Assembly: GCA_032622095.1 (NCBI GenBank)
Contig: CP136069.1
Coordinates: 6,062,976 to 6,126,975 of the forward strand
Reading direction: 5' to 3'
DNA: 64,000 nucleotides
From: Siphonodentalium dalli
Taxonomy: Eukaryota > Mollusca > Scaphopoda > Gadilida > Siphonodentaliidae
Position numbers and translations under genes: made by a program
Part shown: positions 53,412 to 64,000 of the stretch, piece by piece
Layout of the letters: each line of letters begins with the position of its first letter
Position numbering within the stretch: position 1 is the first letter of the stretch
Notes under the pieces: model-generated
The model's input: only the letters and a program-made list of their open reading frames with translations
The model's database searches: none
Told to the model about the DNA's origin: nothing

Positions 53412-53472
53412 TGGGTGGGTTCCTCGACTCGAATCAAATATTTTATTTTACCCCCGAAGCCAAAGAAATAGT
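53284..53472 (+). repeat. Direct repeat of about 60 bp flanking the element end
   Basis: A block starting TGGGTGGGTTCCTCGACTCG and ending GCCAAAGAAATAGT occurs at about 53286-53343 and 53412-53472. Between them a 32-bp stretch (TAGTAATTTAGGGGTG, then TTAATCGGATT) is also doubled. The second block runs straight into the 35-bp array and supplies the first 12 bases of its unit. Confidence 0.85.
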
Positions 53473-54405
53473 GCGCGTTATTAATAATTATACAACAAAG
53501 AAATAGTGCGCGTTATTAATAATTATACAACAAAGAAATAGTGCGCGTTATTAATAATTATACAACAAAGAAATAGTGCGCGTTATTAATAATTATACAA
53601 CAAAGAAATAGTGCGCGTTATTAATAATTATACAACAAAGAAATAGTGCGCATTATTAATAATTATACAACAAAGAAATAGTGCGCATTATTAATAATTA
53701 TACAACAAAGAAATAGTGCGCGTTATTAATAATTATACAACAAAGAAATAGTGCGCGTTATTAATAATTATACAACAAATAAATAGTGCGCGTTATTAAT
53801 AATTATACAACAAATAAATAGTGCGCGTTATTAATAATTATACAACAAAGAAATAGTGCGCGTTATTAATAATTATACAACAAAGAAATAGTGCGCGTTA
53901 TTAATAATTATACAACAAAGAAATAGTGCGCGTTATTAATAATTATACAACAAAGAAATAGTGCGCATTATTAATAATTATACAACAAAGAAATAGTGCG
54001 CATTATTAATAATTATACAACAAAGAAATAGTGCGCGTTATTAATAATTATACAACAAAGAAATAGTGCGCGTTATTAATAATTATACAACAAAGAAATA
54101 GTGCGCGTTATTAATAATTATACAACAAAGAAATAGTGCGCGTTATTAATAATTATACAACAAAGAAATAGTGCGCGTTATTAATAATTATACAACAAAG
54201 AAATAGTGCGCGTTATTAATAATTATACAACAAATAAATAGTGCGCGTTATTAATAATTATACAACAAATAAATAGTGCGCGTTATTAATAATTATACAA
54301 CAAAGAAATAGTGCGCATTATTAATAATTATACAACAAAGAAATAGTGCGCGTTATTAATAATTATACAACAAATAAATAGTTCGCGTTATTTCGAATTA
54401 TGCAT
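53461..54405 (+). repeat. 35-bp tandem array, 26 copies plus one decayed copy
   Basis: The unit begins CAAAGAAATA and continues GTGCGCGTTATTAATAATTA. CAAAG/CAAAT starts at 53461, 53496 and every 35 bp to 54371, with no indel over 26 periods. Variants come in adjacent pairs: GCGCA in copies 6-7 and 15-16, and CAAAT in copies 10-11 and 23-24, with one more GCGCA in copy 25. This shows multi-unit duplications. The last copy is degraded (GTTCGCG, then TTTCGAATTATG). Each unit carries the palindrome-like core TTATTAATAA. Confidence 0.97.
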
Positions 54406-54461
54406 CTTTAACACTGGAAGTATACGCGGATAACAAAATAAGGGTAAACAAGGAATGTTTA

Positions 54462-54551
54462 TTACCTCCCCTGGTTAAGTGGTCCTGAATAGAGTTACCA
54501 CCCCTGGTTAAGTGGTCCTAAATAGAGTTACCTCCCCCGGTTAAGTGGTCC
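54462..54551 (+). repeat. 33-bp direct repeat, nearly three copies
   Basis: Starts at 54462, 54495 and 54528 carry TTACC, then CCCTGGTTAAGTGGTCCT, then AATAGAG. The third copy is cut off after GGTCC by the poly(T) of the next feature, so the retroposon appears to have inserted into the repeat. Confidence 0.9.
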
Positions 54552-55028
54552 TTTTTTTTTTAGAATAGAATATAATTTATTCCAATCTTCGACCCCTCAC
54601 GGGATATGAGATCGTATATAAAAAAAATTAACAATGGTCATCCCAACATAACAAGTAAACAGTATAAATTATATAGTGAACATATATACATTTATAAAAT
54701 GCATTTGGATAATGTTAAAACCTGAGACAAATGTAACAATTAATAATTTGAAGGTCGAGTTAAATTAAAGTGAAAGATTGAGAAAAGATCCCTCGGTTTC
54801 TCATTATCTATTACTAATTAATAGTCTGTAGATTTTACATACGAGTTAGTAAATGTAGAGTATAATTGTATATATATCCAGCAGTAGATTAACCAATTGA
54901 AATAATTAGACTTAGTTAAGTTTCTGAAAATAATTTCACTACGTACACGTATAAGGGGCCATTCCATCATGACCTGAGGATAAACATGCTAGTCTTGGGA
55001 TGCACATTATATCCAACTGACTTGACAA
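54551..55028 (-). mobile_element. 3' end of a minus-strand retroposon or processed copy
   Basis: On the minus strand the sequence runs GATTGGAATAAATT, then ATATTCTATTCT, and ends in a poly(A) of about 10 (poly(T) at 54552-54561). A polyadenylation hexamer AATAAA lies at 54576-54581, about 15-25 bases before the tail, as in a retrotransposed 3' end. The upstream body, 54600-55028 on this strand, is AT-rich with no coding similarity I recognise, and its 5' limit is not visible. Type (LINE tail, SINE or processed transcript) is undetermined. Confidence 0.55.
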
Positions 55029-55115
55029 TATATACATACACATACATACACATACATACACATACATACACATACATACACATACATATACATATATATT
55101 TATATATTTTTTTAG
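55029..55115 (+). repeat. CATACATACA decamer microsatellite with AT tail
   Basis: About six copies of a 10-bp CATACATACA period run to 55088, then grade into TATA-rich sequence. The 170 bp that follow, to 55285, are AT-rich with nothing recognised. Confidence 0.92.
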
Positions 55116-55285
55116 TTGTATAATGTTTTGGTAGTTATCTCAGTCTTCATTTGGAATCTATATATAATTCTAACCTAGAGACAAAACAATGAGAAACTAA
55201 AAGGACTGATACATAATTTGGAACAAAATTTATAGTGAGAGCAACTCATTGAAATACCAGTCAGCATTGGATAGCATTGTATAGT

Positions 55286-56981
55286 TCTGCTAATCTGATA
55301 TGATGCGGTTGGGTCCTGCTAATCTGATATTATGTGGTTGGGTCCTGCTAATGTGATATGATGTGGTTGGGTCCTGCTAATATGATATGATGTGGTTGGG
55401 TTCTGCTAATCGGCTATGATGTGGTTGGGTCCTGCTAATATGATATGATGTGGTTGGGTCCTGCTAATCTGCTATGATGTGGTTGGGTTATGCTAATCTG
55501 CTATGATGTGGTTGGTCCTGCTAATATGATATGATGTGGTTGGGTTCTGCTAATCGGCTATGATGTGGTTGGGTCCTGCTAATATGATATGATGTGGTTG
55601 GGTCCTGCTAATCTGCTATGATGTGGTTGGGTTATGCTAATCTGCTATGATGTGGTTGGGTCCTGCTAATCTGCTATGATGTGGTTGGTCCTGCTAATAT
55701 GATATGATGTGGTTGGGTCCTGCTAATCTGCTATGATGTGGTTGGGTTATGCTAATCTGCTATGATGTGGTTGGGTCATGCTAATCTGCTATGATGTGGT
55801 TGGTCCTGCTAATATGCTATGATGTGGTTGGGTTATGCTAATCTGCTATGATGTGGTTGGGTCCTGCTAATCTGCTATGATGTGGTTGGTCCTGCTAATA
55901 TGATATGATGTGGTTGGGTCCTGCTAATCTGCTATGATGTGGTTGGGTTATGCTAATCTGCTATGATGTGGTTGGGTCCTGCTAATCTGCTATGACGTGG
56001 TTGGTCCTGCTAATCTGCTATGATGTGGTTGGGTTATGCTAATCTGCTATGATGTGGTTGGGTCCTGCTAATCTGCTATGATGTGGTTGGTCCTGCTAAT
56101 ATGATATGATGTGGTTGGGTCCTGCTAATCTGCTATGATGTGGTTGGGTTATGCTAATCTGCTATGATGTGGTTGGGTCCTGCTAATCTGCTATGATGTG
56201 GTTGGTCCTGCTAATATGCTATGATGTGGTTGGGTTATGCTAATCTGCTATGATGTGGTTGGGTCCTGCTAATCTGCTATGATGTGGTTGGTCCTGCTAA
56301 TATGATATGATGTGGTTGGGTCCTGCTAATCTGCTATGATGTGGTTGGGTTATGCTAATCTGCTATGATGTGGTTGGGTCCTGCTAATCTGCTATGATGT
56401 GGTTGGTCCTGCTAATCTGCTATGATGTGGTTGGGTCCTGCTAATCTGCTATGATGTGGTTGGGTCCTGCTAATCTGCTATGATGTGGTTGGTCCTGCTA
56501 ATATGCTATGATGTGGTTGGATCCTGCTAATATGCTATGATGTGGTTGGGTCCTGCTTATCTGCTATGACGTGGTTGTGTCCTGCTAATCTGCTATGATG
56601 TTGTTGAGTTCTGCTAATCTGATATGATGCGGTTGGGTTCTGCTATGATGTGGTTGGGTCCTGCTAATCGGCTATGATGTGGTTGAGTTCTGCTAATCTG
56701 CTATGATGTGGTTGGGTCCTGCTAATCTGCTATGACGTGGTTGTGTCCTGCTAATCTGCTATGATGTGGTTGAGTTCTGCTAATCTGATATGATGCGGTT
56801 GGGTTCTGCTAATCTGATATGATGCGGTTGGGTTCTGCTAATCTGCTATGATGTGGTTGAGTTCTGCTAATCTGCTATGATGTGGTTGGGTCCTGCTAAT
56901 CTGCTATGATGTGGTTGGGTCCTGCTAATATGATATGATGTGGTTGGTCCTGCTAATCTGATATGATGTGGTTGGGTCCTG
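55286..56981 (+). repeat. 29-bp minisatellite, about 58 copies, with a 7-unit higher-order repeat
   Basis: The unit contains CTGCTAATCTGCTATGATG followed by TGGTTGGGTC; 28-bp versions read GGTTGGTCC. Between about 55887, 56088 and 56290 an ordered set of seven units (five of 29 bp and two of 28 bp, 201 bp) repeats with the same AATATGATATG, GTTATGC and GTCCTGC variants. The edges carry more divergent copies (AATCGGC, GATGCGG, GACGTGG), as expected when homogenisation is strongest in the middle. Confidence 0.95.
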
Positions 56982-57440
56982 GTGAATTGCTATATTGCTG
57001 TTAGGGCAAACTGATGCTGTTAACAAAAAGTACCGTTATATTTTTTAAATTAGTATTTTTCGCTGTGTTCCGATAATCTGAACATATCCAGGAAACGCCA
57101 TTATGCGTATGAAACATTCAAAAACATATTTATTGCGAAAAATATTTAATACTGGTTGTATTAGTTGTTGAAAATCGACTATAATCAAGGTGGTTATTCA
57201 CGTCGTTTCAAAAATACCAGCGCAGCCATTATTATATTTTTTCAAAAATATAAATGCTCTTGTATGTTTCATACACACACTGGTTTTTTTCTCAAAATCG
57301 CTCGGATTAGCCAACACAACGAACATGACAACTTTAGAAAAAATAACGTTACTTTTTCGTAACGGCATCAGTTTGCCCTACCCGCATCATAGCAATTTAG
57401 CAGGATCATCAGCATCATAGCATATTAGCAGGACCATTTA
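56982..57440. mobile_element. Long imperfect inverted repeat (foldback-like) next to the minisatellite
   Basis: AGGGCAAACTGATGCTGTTA at 57003-57022 is mirrored at 57360-57379 with one mismatch. GTATGAAACAT at 57107-57117 is mirrored at 57264-57274. The flanks also pair: AATTGCTAT beside the left arm and its reverse complement beside the right arm. At 57390-57435 the right arm reads, in reverse, about two degenerate minisatellite units (GGTCCTGCTAATATGCTATG). So the left arm carries some 58 units and the right arm about two. The structure resembles foldback transposons whose inverted arms contain tandem repeats. Two open frames across it (57165-57420) look accidental. Confidence 0.75.
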
Positions 57441-57449
57441 CCAGGGGTG

Positions 57450-57551
57450 ATTACAACAAGCGACAACCGCCTGTTATATATTATGTATTATATCTCAAAC
57501 ACTGTTTTTGAAGTTTAATGGGAAATAAACATATTGTATTGTATTGTATTG
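57450..57551 (+). mobile_element. Possible retroposon 3' tail ending in (TATTG)4
   Basis: AATAAA at 57524-57529 is followed within a few bases by four TATTG repeats at 57532-57551. Non-LTR retrotransposons often end in such short simple repeats (established knowledge). The body upstream is not recognised. The 225 bp after it, to 57777, hold nothing I can name. Confidence 0.4.
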
Positions 57552-57785
57552 ATTAGTAGAACATGTCTGCTAATTATTGTTTGACCGATAGCTGTGGAAA
57601 GTTCCCTCCAACCTTCACAACATTTCGATAAGGGGTCCTTCTTTAATATATTATCAAGTTGGTGATCCCTGCTGTTCAGATATGATGCTGGCTGACAACA
57701 CGATGCCATTCAGAAAAAAATACACGTCAATGTTTCGTGGTGTTCGGCCGATTCGAGTGATTTGAGAACAGTTATTTGAAAACAT

Positions 57786-58140
57786 ATATGTGACCCGCCA
57801 TATCAAATCCAATTTTAATAATTTGTTCTTGTATTCTTGAACAATTTTATAATTTCACCCATACAGAGCCCCAGACAAACATGAGCAGACGACACTCTTC
57901 TTGGTGCTTCTATATATGTGTGGGGCTCCCTGCAGGGTAATGGATGTTTTTTTTATTTTATGTCCTAAAAATTGTAAGAAACATTTATTTAAAAAAACAT
58001 GATAAAAAATTGTTAGGCCAATGCATTCTCTTATATATGCGAGGCGACCTATGGTCGACTCGCATATATAAGAGAATACATTGGCACAGGGTAAAAAAAA
58101 TCCCGACTTCCGACTGGATTTGATATGGCGGGTCACATAT
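57786..58140. mobile_element. MITE with intact 8-bp target duplication (hAT-like)
   Basis: ATATGTGACCCGCCATATCA opens the element, and its inverted copy closes it at 58140; the inverted termini extend through AATCCA, about 27 bp. The direct repeat GAAAACAT at 57778-57785 and 58141-58148 is an exact 8-bp target duplication (extendable to 10 if terminal AT is counted outside). Eight-base duplications are characteristic of hAT and some other families (established knowledge); the terminus itself does not identify one. A weak internal inverted repeat (AGCCCCA/TGGGGCT) and one copy of the 69-bp palindrome lie inside. No transposase frame. Confidence 0.85.
58017..58085. repeat. 69-bp palindromic module, copy 4
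   Basis: Same arms and loop as the copies at 50249, 51638 and 51786, with one change (GAATACATTGGC). The flanks AAAAATTGTTAGGCC and GGCACAGGGT match copy 1 closely even though the host element has different termini. Confidence 0.95.
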
Positions 58141-58148
58141 GAAAACAT

Positions 58149-58389
58149 ATAATATTTAAATATATTTTAATAATTTTTCTTAACAACCTCAGCATCATGA
58201 AAAGCATCACACTGACATCACCGTAAGAACCACAAACATAACAAGTGGAAAAATGTCAAAGCATTGAACTGAAATCATATTCAGAATGTTGACAAACCGC
58301 TGTAACAGTTTTGTTTAACAATGCTTTCATACATGCGGAGTTTGGATATTGGATAACTACCAATAATGAATATAAGAACAGATTTGATC
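58149..58389. other. Unassigned AT-rich spacer
   Basis: This 240-bp stretch lies between the MITE and the 26-bp array. No gene or repeat is recognised. Confidence 0.6.
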
Positions 58390-61300
58390 GATTTCTCCAT
58401 GTTCTTCTTAGCGGTGATTTCTCCATGTTCTTCTTTGTGGTGATTTCTCCATGTTCTTCTTTGTGGTGATTTCTCCATGTTCTTCTTTGCGGTGATTTCT
58501 CCATGTTCTTCTTAGCGGTGATTTCTCCATGTTCTTCTTAGCGGTGATTTCTCTATGTTCTTCTTAGCGGTGATTTCTCCATGTTCTTCTTTGCGGTGAT
58601 TTCTCCATGTTCTTCTTTGCGGTGATTTCTCCATGTTCTTCTCTGCGGTGATTTCTCCATGTTCTTCTTAGTGGTGATTTCTCCATGTTCTTCTTAGCGG
58701 TGATTTCCTCATGTTCTTCTTAGCGGTGATTTCTCCATGTTCTTATTAGCGGTGATTTCCCCATGTTCTTCTTAGCGGTGATTTCTCCATGTTCTTCTTA
58801 GCGGTGATTTCTCCATGTTCTTCTTAGCGGTGATTTCTCCATGTTCTTCTTAGCGGTGATTTCCCCATGTTCTTCTTAGCGGTGATTTCTCCATGTTCTT
58901 CTCTGTGGTGATTTCTCCATGTTCTTCTTAGCGGTGATTTCTCCATGTTCTTCTTTGCGGTGATTTCTCCATGTTCTTCTTAGCGGTGATTTCTCCATGT
59001 TCTTCTTAGCGGTGATTTCTCCATGTTCTTCTTTGCGGTGATTTCTCCATGTTCTTCTTAGTGGTGATTTCTCCATGTTCTTCTTAGCGGTGATTTCTCC
59101 ATGTTCTTCTTAGCGGTGATTTCTCCATGTTCTTCTTAGCGGTGATTTCTCCATGTTCTTCTTAGCGATGATTTCTCCATGTTCTTCTTAGCGGTGATTT
59201 CTCCATGTTCTTCTTAGCGGTGATTTCTCCATGTTCTTCTTTGCGGTGATTTCTCCATGTTCTTCTTAGCGGTGATTTCTCCATGTTCTTCTTAGCGGTG
59301 ATTTCTCCATGTTCTTCTTAGCGGTGATTTCTCCATGTTCTTCTTAGCGGTGATTTCTCCATGTTCTTCTTTGCGGTGATTTCTCCATGTTCTTCTTTGT
59401 GGTGATTTCTCCATGTTCTTCTTTGTGGTGATTTCTCCATGTTCTTCTTTGTGGTGATTTCTCCATGTTCTTCTTTGTGGTGATTTCTCCATGTTCTTCT
59501 TTGCGGTGATTTCTCCATGTTCTTCTTTGTGTTGATTTCTCCATGTTCTTCTTAGCGGTGATTTCTCCATGTTCTTCTTAGCGGTGATTTCTCCATGTTC
59601 TTCATAGCGGTGATTTCTCCATGTTCTTCTTAGCGGTGATTTCTCCATGTTCTTCTTTGCGGTGATTTCTCCATGTTCTTCTTAGCGGTGATTTCTCCAT
59701 GTTCTTCTTAGCGGTGATTTCTCCATGTTCTTCTTTGTGGTGATTTCTCCATGTTCTTCTTAGCGGTGATTTCTCCATGTTCTTCTTAGCGGTGATTTCT
59801 CCATGTTCTTCTTAGCGGTGATTTCTCCATGTTCTTCTTAGCGGTGATTTCTCCATGTTCTTCTCTGCGGTGATTTCTCCATGTTCTTCTTAGCGGTGAT
59901 TTCTCCATGTTCTTCTTAGTGGTGATTTCTCCATGTTCTTCTTAGCGGTGATTTCTCCATGTTCTTCTTAGCGGTGATTTCTCCATGTTCTTCTTAGCGG
60001 TGATTTCTCCATGTTCTTCTTAGCGGTGATTTCTCCATGTTCTTCATAGCGGTGATTTCTCCATGTTCTTCATAGCGGTGATTTCTCCATGTTCTTCTTA
60101 GCGGTGATTTCTCCATGTTCTTCTTTGCGGTGATTTCTCCATGTTCTTCTTAGCGGTGATTTCTCCATGTTCTTCTTAGCGGTGATTTCTCCATGTTCTT
60201 CTTAGCGGTGATTTCTCCATGTTCTTCTTTGTGGTGATTTCTCCATGTTCTTCTTAGCGGTGATTTCTCCATGTTCTTCTTTGTGGTGATTTCTCCATGT
60301 TCTTCTTAGCGGTGATTTCTCCATGTTCTTCTTAGCGGTGATTTCTCCATGTTCTTCTTAGCGGTGATTTCTCCATGTTCTTCTTAGCGGTGATTTCTCC
60401 ATGTTCTTCTTTGTGGTGATTTCTCCATGTTCTTCTTAGCGGTGATTTCTCCATTGTCTTCTTAGCGGTGATTTCTCCATGTTCTTCATAGCGGTGATTT
60501 CTCCATGTTCTTCTTAGCGGTGATTTCTCCATGTTCTTCTTTGCGGTGATTTCTCCATGTTCTTCTTAGCGGTGATTTCTCCATGTTCTTCTTAGCGGTG
60601 ATTTCTCCATGTTCTTCTTAGCGGTGATTTCTCCATGTTCTTCTTAGCGGTGATTTCTCCATGTTCTTCATAGCGGTGATTTCTCCATGTTCTTCTTAGC
60701 GGTGATTTCTCCATGTTCTTCTTAGCGGTGATTTCTCCATGATCTTCTTAGCGGTGATTTCTCCATGTTCTTCTTAGCGGTGATTTCTCCATGTTCTTCT
60801 TAGCGGTGATTTCTCCATGTTCTTCAAAGCGGTGATTTCTCCATGTTCTTCTTAGCGGTGATTTCTCCATGTTCTTCTTTGTGGTGATTTCTCCATGTTC
60901 TTCTTTGTGGTGATTTCTCCATGTTCTTCTTTGTGGTGATTTCTCCATGTTCTTCTTTGTGGTGATTTCTCCATGTTCTTCTTAGCGGTGATTTCTCCAT
61001 GTTCTTCTTTGCGGTGATTTCTCCATGTTCTTCTTAGCGGTGATTTCTCCATGTTCTTCTTAGCGGTGATTTCTCCATGTTCTTCATAGCGGTGATTTCT
61101 CCATGTTCTTCTTAGCGGTGATTTCTCCATGTTCTTCTTAGCGGTGATTTCTCCATGTTCTTCTTTGCGGTGATTTCTCCATGTTCTTCTTAGCGGTGAT
61201 TTCTCCATGTTCTTCTTAGCGGTGATTTCTCCATGTTCTTCTTAGCGGTGATTTCTCCATGTTCTTCTTAGCGGTGATTTCTCCATGTTCTTCTTTGTGG

Positions 61301-63988
61301 TGATTTCTCCATGTTCTTCTTAGCGGTGATTTCTCCATGTTCTTCTTAGCGGTGATTTCTCCATGTTCTTCATAGCGGTGATTTCTCCATGTTCTTCTTA
61401 GCGGTGATTTCTCCATGTTCTTCTTTGCGGTGATTTCTCCATGTTCTTCTTAGCGGTGATTTCTCCATGTTCTTCTTAGCGGTGATTTCTCCATGTTCTT
61501 CTTAGCGGTGATTTCTCCATGTTCTTCATAGCGGTGATTTCTCCATGTTCTTCATAGCGGTGATTTCTCCATGTTCTTCTTAGCGGTGATTTCTCCATGT
61601 TCTTCTTTGTGGTGATTTCTCCATGTTCTTCTTAGCGGTGATTTCTCCATGTTCTTCTTAGCGGTGATTTCTCCATGTTCTTCTTAGCGGTGATTTCTCC
61701 ATGTTCTTCATAGCGGTGATTTCTCCATGTTCTTCATAGCGGTGATTTCTCCATGTTCTTCATAGCGGTGATTTCTCCATGTTCTTCATAGCGGTGATTT
61801 CTCCATGTTCTTCATAGCGGTGATTTCTCCATGTTCTTCATAGCGGTGATTTCTCCATGTTCTTCTTAGCGGTGATTTCTCCATGTTCTTCTTAGCGGTG
61901 ATTTCTCCATGTTCTTTATAGCGGTGATTTCTCCATGTTCTTCATAGCGGTGATTTCTTCATGTTCTTCATAGCGGTGATTTCTCCATGTTCTTCATAGC
62001 GGTGATTTCTCCATGTTCTTCATAGCGGTGATTTCTCCATGTTCTTCTTAGCGGTGATTTCTCCATGTTCTTCATAGCGGTGATTTCTCCATGTTCTTCT
62101 TAGCGGTGATTTCTCCATGTTCTTCTTAGCGGTGATTTCTCCATGTTCTTCTTAGCGGTGATTTATCCATGTTCTTCTTTGCGGTGATTTCTCCATGTTC
62201 TTCTTAGCGGTGATTTCTCCATGTTCTTTTTAGCGGTGATTTCTCCATGTTCTTCTTAGCGGTGATTTCTCCATGTTCTTCTTTGCGGTGATTTCTCCAT
62301 GTTCTTCTTAGCGGTGATTTCTCCATGTTCTTCGTAGCGGTGATTTCTCCATGTTCTTCTTAGCGGTGATTTCTCCATGTTCTTCTTAGCGGTGATTTCT
62401 CCATGTTCTTCTTAGCGGTGATTTCTCCATGTTCTTCTTATCGGTGATTTCTCCATGTTCTTCTTAGCGGTGATTTCTCCATGTTCTTCATAGCGGTGAT
62501 TTCTCCATGTTCTTCTTAGCGGTGATTTCTCCATGTTCTTCATAGCGGTGATTTCTCCATGTTCTTCTTAGCGGTGATTTCTCCATGTTCTTCTTAGCGG
62601 TGATTTCTCCATGTTCTTCTTAGCGGTGATTTCTCCATGTTCTTCTTTGCGGTGATTTCTCCATGTTCTTCTTAGCGGTGATTTCTCCATGTTCTTCTTT
62701 GCGGTGATTTCTCCATGTTCTTCTTTGCGGTGATTTCTCCATGTTCTTCATAGCGGTGATTTCTCCATGTTCTTCTTTGCGGTGATTTCTCCATGTTCTT
62801 CTTAGCGGTGATTTCTCCATGTTCTTCTTTGCGGTGATTTCTCCATGTTCTTCTTAGCTGTGATTTCTCCATGTTCTTCTTAGCGGTGATTTCTCTATGT
62901 TCTTCATAGCGGTGATTTCTCCATGTTCTTCTTTGCGGTGATTTCTCCATGTTCTTCTTAGCGGTGATTTCTCCATGTTCTTCTTAGCGGTGATTTCTCT
63001 AAGTTCTTCATAGCGGTGATTTCTCCATGTTCTTCTTTGCGGTGATTTCTCCATGTTCTTCTTAGCGGTGATTTCTCCATGTTCTTCTTAGCGGTGATTT
63101 CTCCATGTTCTTCTTAGCGGTGATTTCTCCATGTTCTTCTTAGCGGTGATTTCTCCATGTTCTTCTTAGTGGTGATTTCTCCATGTTCTTCTTAGCGGTG
63201 ATTTCTCCATGTTCTTCTTAGCGGTGATTTCTCCATGTTCTTCTTAGCGGTGATTTCTCCATGTTCTTCTTAGCGGTGATTTCTCCATGTTCTTCTTAGC
63301 GGTGATTTCTCCATGTTCTTCTCTGCGGTGATTTCTCCATGTTCTTCTTTGCGGTGATTTCTCCATGTTCTTCTTAGCGGTGATTTCTCCATGTTCTTCT
63401 TAGCGGTGATTTCTCCATGTTCTTCTTAGCGGTGATTTCTCCATGTTCTTCTTTGCGGTGATTTCTCCATGTTCTTCTTAGCGGTGATTTCTCCATGTTC
63501 TTCTTAGCGGTGATTTCTCCATGTTCTTCTTAGCGGTGATTTCTCCATGTTCTTCTTAGCGGTGATTTCTCCATGTTCTTCTTAGCGGTGATTTCTCCAT
63601 GTTCTTCTTTGCGGTGATTTCTCCATGTTCTTCTTAGCGGTGATTTCTCCATGTTCTTCTTTGCGGTGATTTCTCCATGTTCTTCTTTGCGGTGATTTCT
63701 CCATGTTCTTCTTAGCGGTGATTTCTCCATGTTCTTCTTTGCGGTGATTTCTCCATGTTCTTCTTTGCGGTGATTTCTCCATGTTCTTCTTTGCGGTGAT
63801 TTCTCCATGTTCTTCTTAGCGGTGATTTCTCCATGTTCTTCTTTGCGGTGATTTCTCCATGTTCTTCTTTGCGGTGATTTCTCCATGTTCTTCTTAGCGG
63901 TGATTTCTCCATGTTCTTCTTAGCGGTGATTTCTCCATGTTCTTCTTTGCGGTGATTTCTCCATGTTCTTCTTTGCGGTGATTTCTTT
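58390..63988. repeat. 26-bp tandem array, about 215 copies
   Basis: The unit starts GTTCTTCTTAGCGGTGATTT and ends CTCCAT. GTTC occurs at 58401 and, exactly 214 periods later, at 63965, so there is no net indel in 5.6 kb. The main variable sites are CTTA/CTTT/CATA/CTCT and GCGG/GTGG. Variants cluster locally, for example CATA at about 61700-62060 and CTTTGTGG at about 59390-59480 and 60870-60960. The array starts abruptly after GATTTGATC and ends at TTTCTTTCACAG, 12 bases before the window edge. On the minus strand all three frames are largely open (78 bp makes 26 codons), starting MEKS. The only stop is the TAA in the CTTA variant, so those frames are not genes. Confidence 0.98.
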
Positions 63989-64000
63989 CACAGAATTTTA

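Noticed and set aside
57165-57420. Overlapping plus-strand frames of 65 and 76 codons
   Set aside because: They span the centre and right arm of the inverted repeat and read into reversed minisatellite units.
57855-58148. 97-codon minus-strand frame
   Set aside because: It runs through the 69-bp palindrome and the terminus of the 57786 element, so it is non-coding transposon sequence.
58390-63988. Minus-strand frames starting MEKS in the 26-bp array
   Set aside because: All three frames give the same cycle because 26 is not a multiple of 3. Breaks track the CTTA variant.

Overview
The window is non-genic, AT-rich eukaryotic DNA dominated by tandem repeats. By my reading about 90% of the 64 kb is satellite or minisatellite. 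I find no convincing protein-coding gene, no rRNA or tRNA gene and nothing bacterial (no operons, CRISPR or IS elements). The mix of short satellites, miniature inverted-repeat elements (MITEs) with TTAA or 8-bp target duplications, retroposon tails and (TCCG)/(TCTG) simple repeats suggests an invertebrate animal genome, perhaps a mollusc. That assignment is an inference from general character, not from a recognised gene.

Layout. (1) From 1 to about 49093 lies one head-to-tail array of a 48-bp unit, roughly 1,022 copies, running off the left edge. The phase never slips by a base. Because 48 is divisible by 3 and no variant makes a stop, one plus-strand frame stays open for over 16,000 codons. 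The substitution pattern fits a homogenised satellite better than a selected protein. Variants occur in higher-order blocks of 2 to 12 units. (2) From 49094 to 49338 a 28-bp G-rich minisatellite, built on a 15-bp piece of the 48-bp unit, caps the array, followed by a remnant of the 48-bp unit. (3) From 49410 to 53411 there is a graveyard of short non-autonomous DNA transposons: one foldback element with two 45-bp-stem hairpins, several TTAA-flanked piggyBac-like elements, and a SINE-like fragment. (4) From 53461 to 54405 lies a 35-bp array, followed by three 33-bp repeats and the 3' end of a minus-strand retroposon. (5) From 55286 to 56981 a 29-bp minisatellite with a 7-unit, 201-bp higher-order repeat sits in one arm of a long imperfect inverted repeat that ends near 57440. 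(6) From 57786 to 58140 is a MITE with an intact 8-bp target duplication. (7) From 58390 to 63988 lies a 26-bp array of about 215 copies, also without net indels.

The unifying theme is how the arrays and elements relate. Three of the tandem arrays appear seeded from neighbouring sequence: 28-bp from the 48-bp unit, 35-bp from a duplicated element flank, and 29-bp from an inverted-repeat arm. A 69-bp near-perfect palindrome recurs in at least three different MITEs with different termini. Long open frames on either strand are consequences of repeat period and lack of stop trinucleotides, and none is annotated as a gene.
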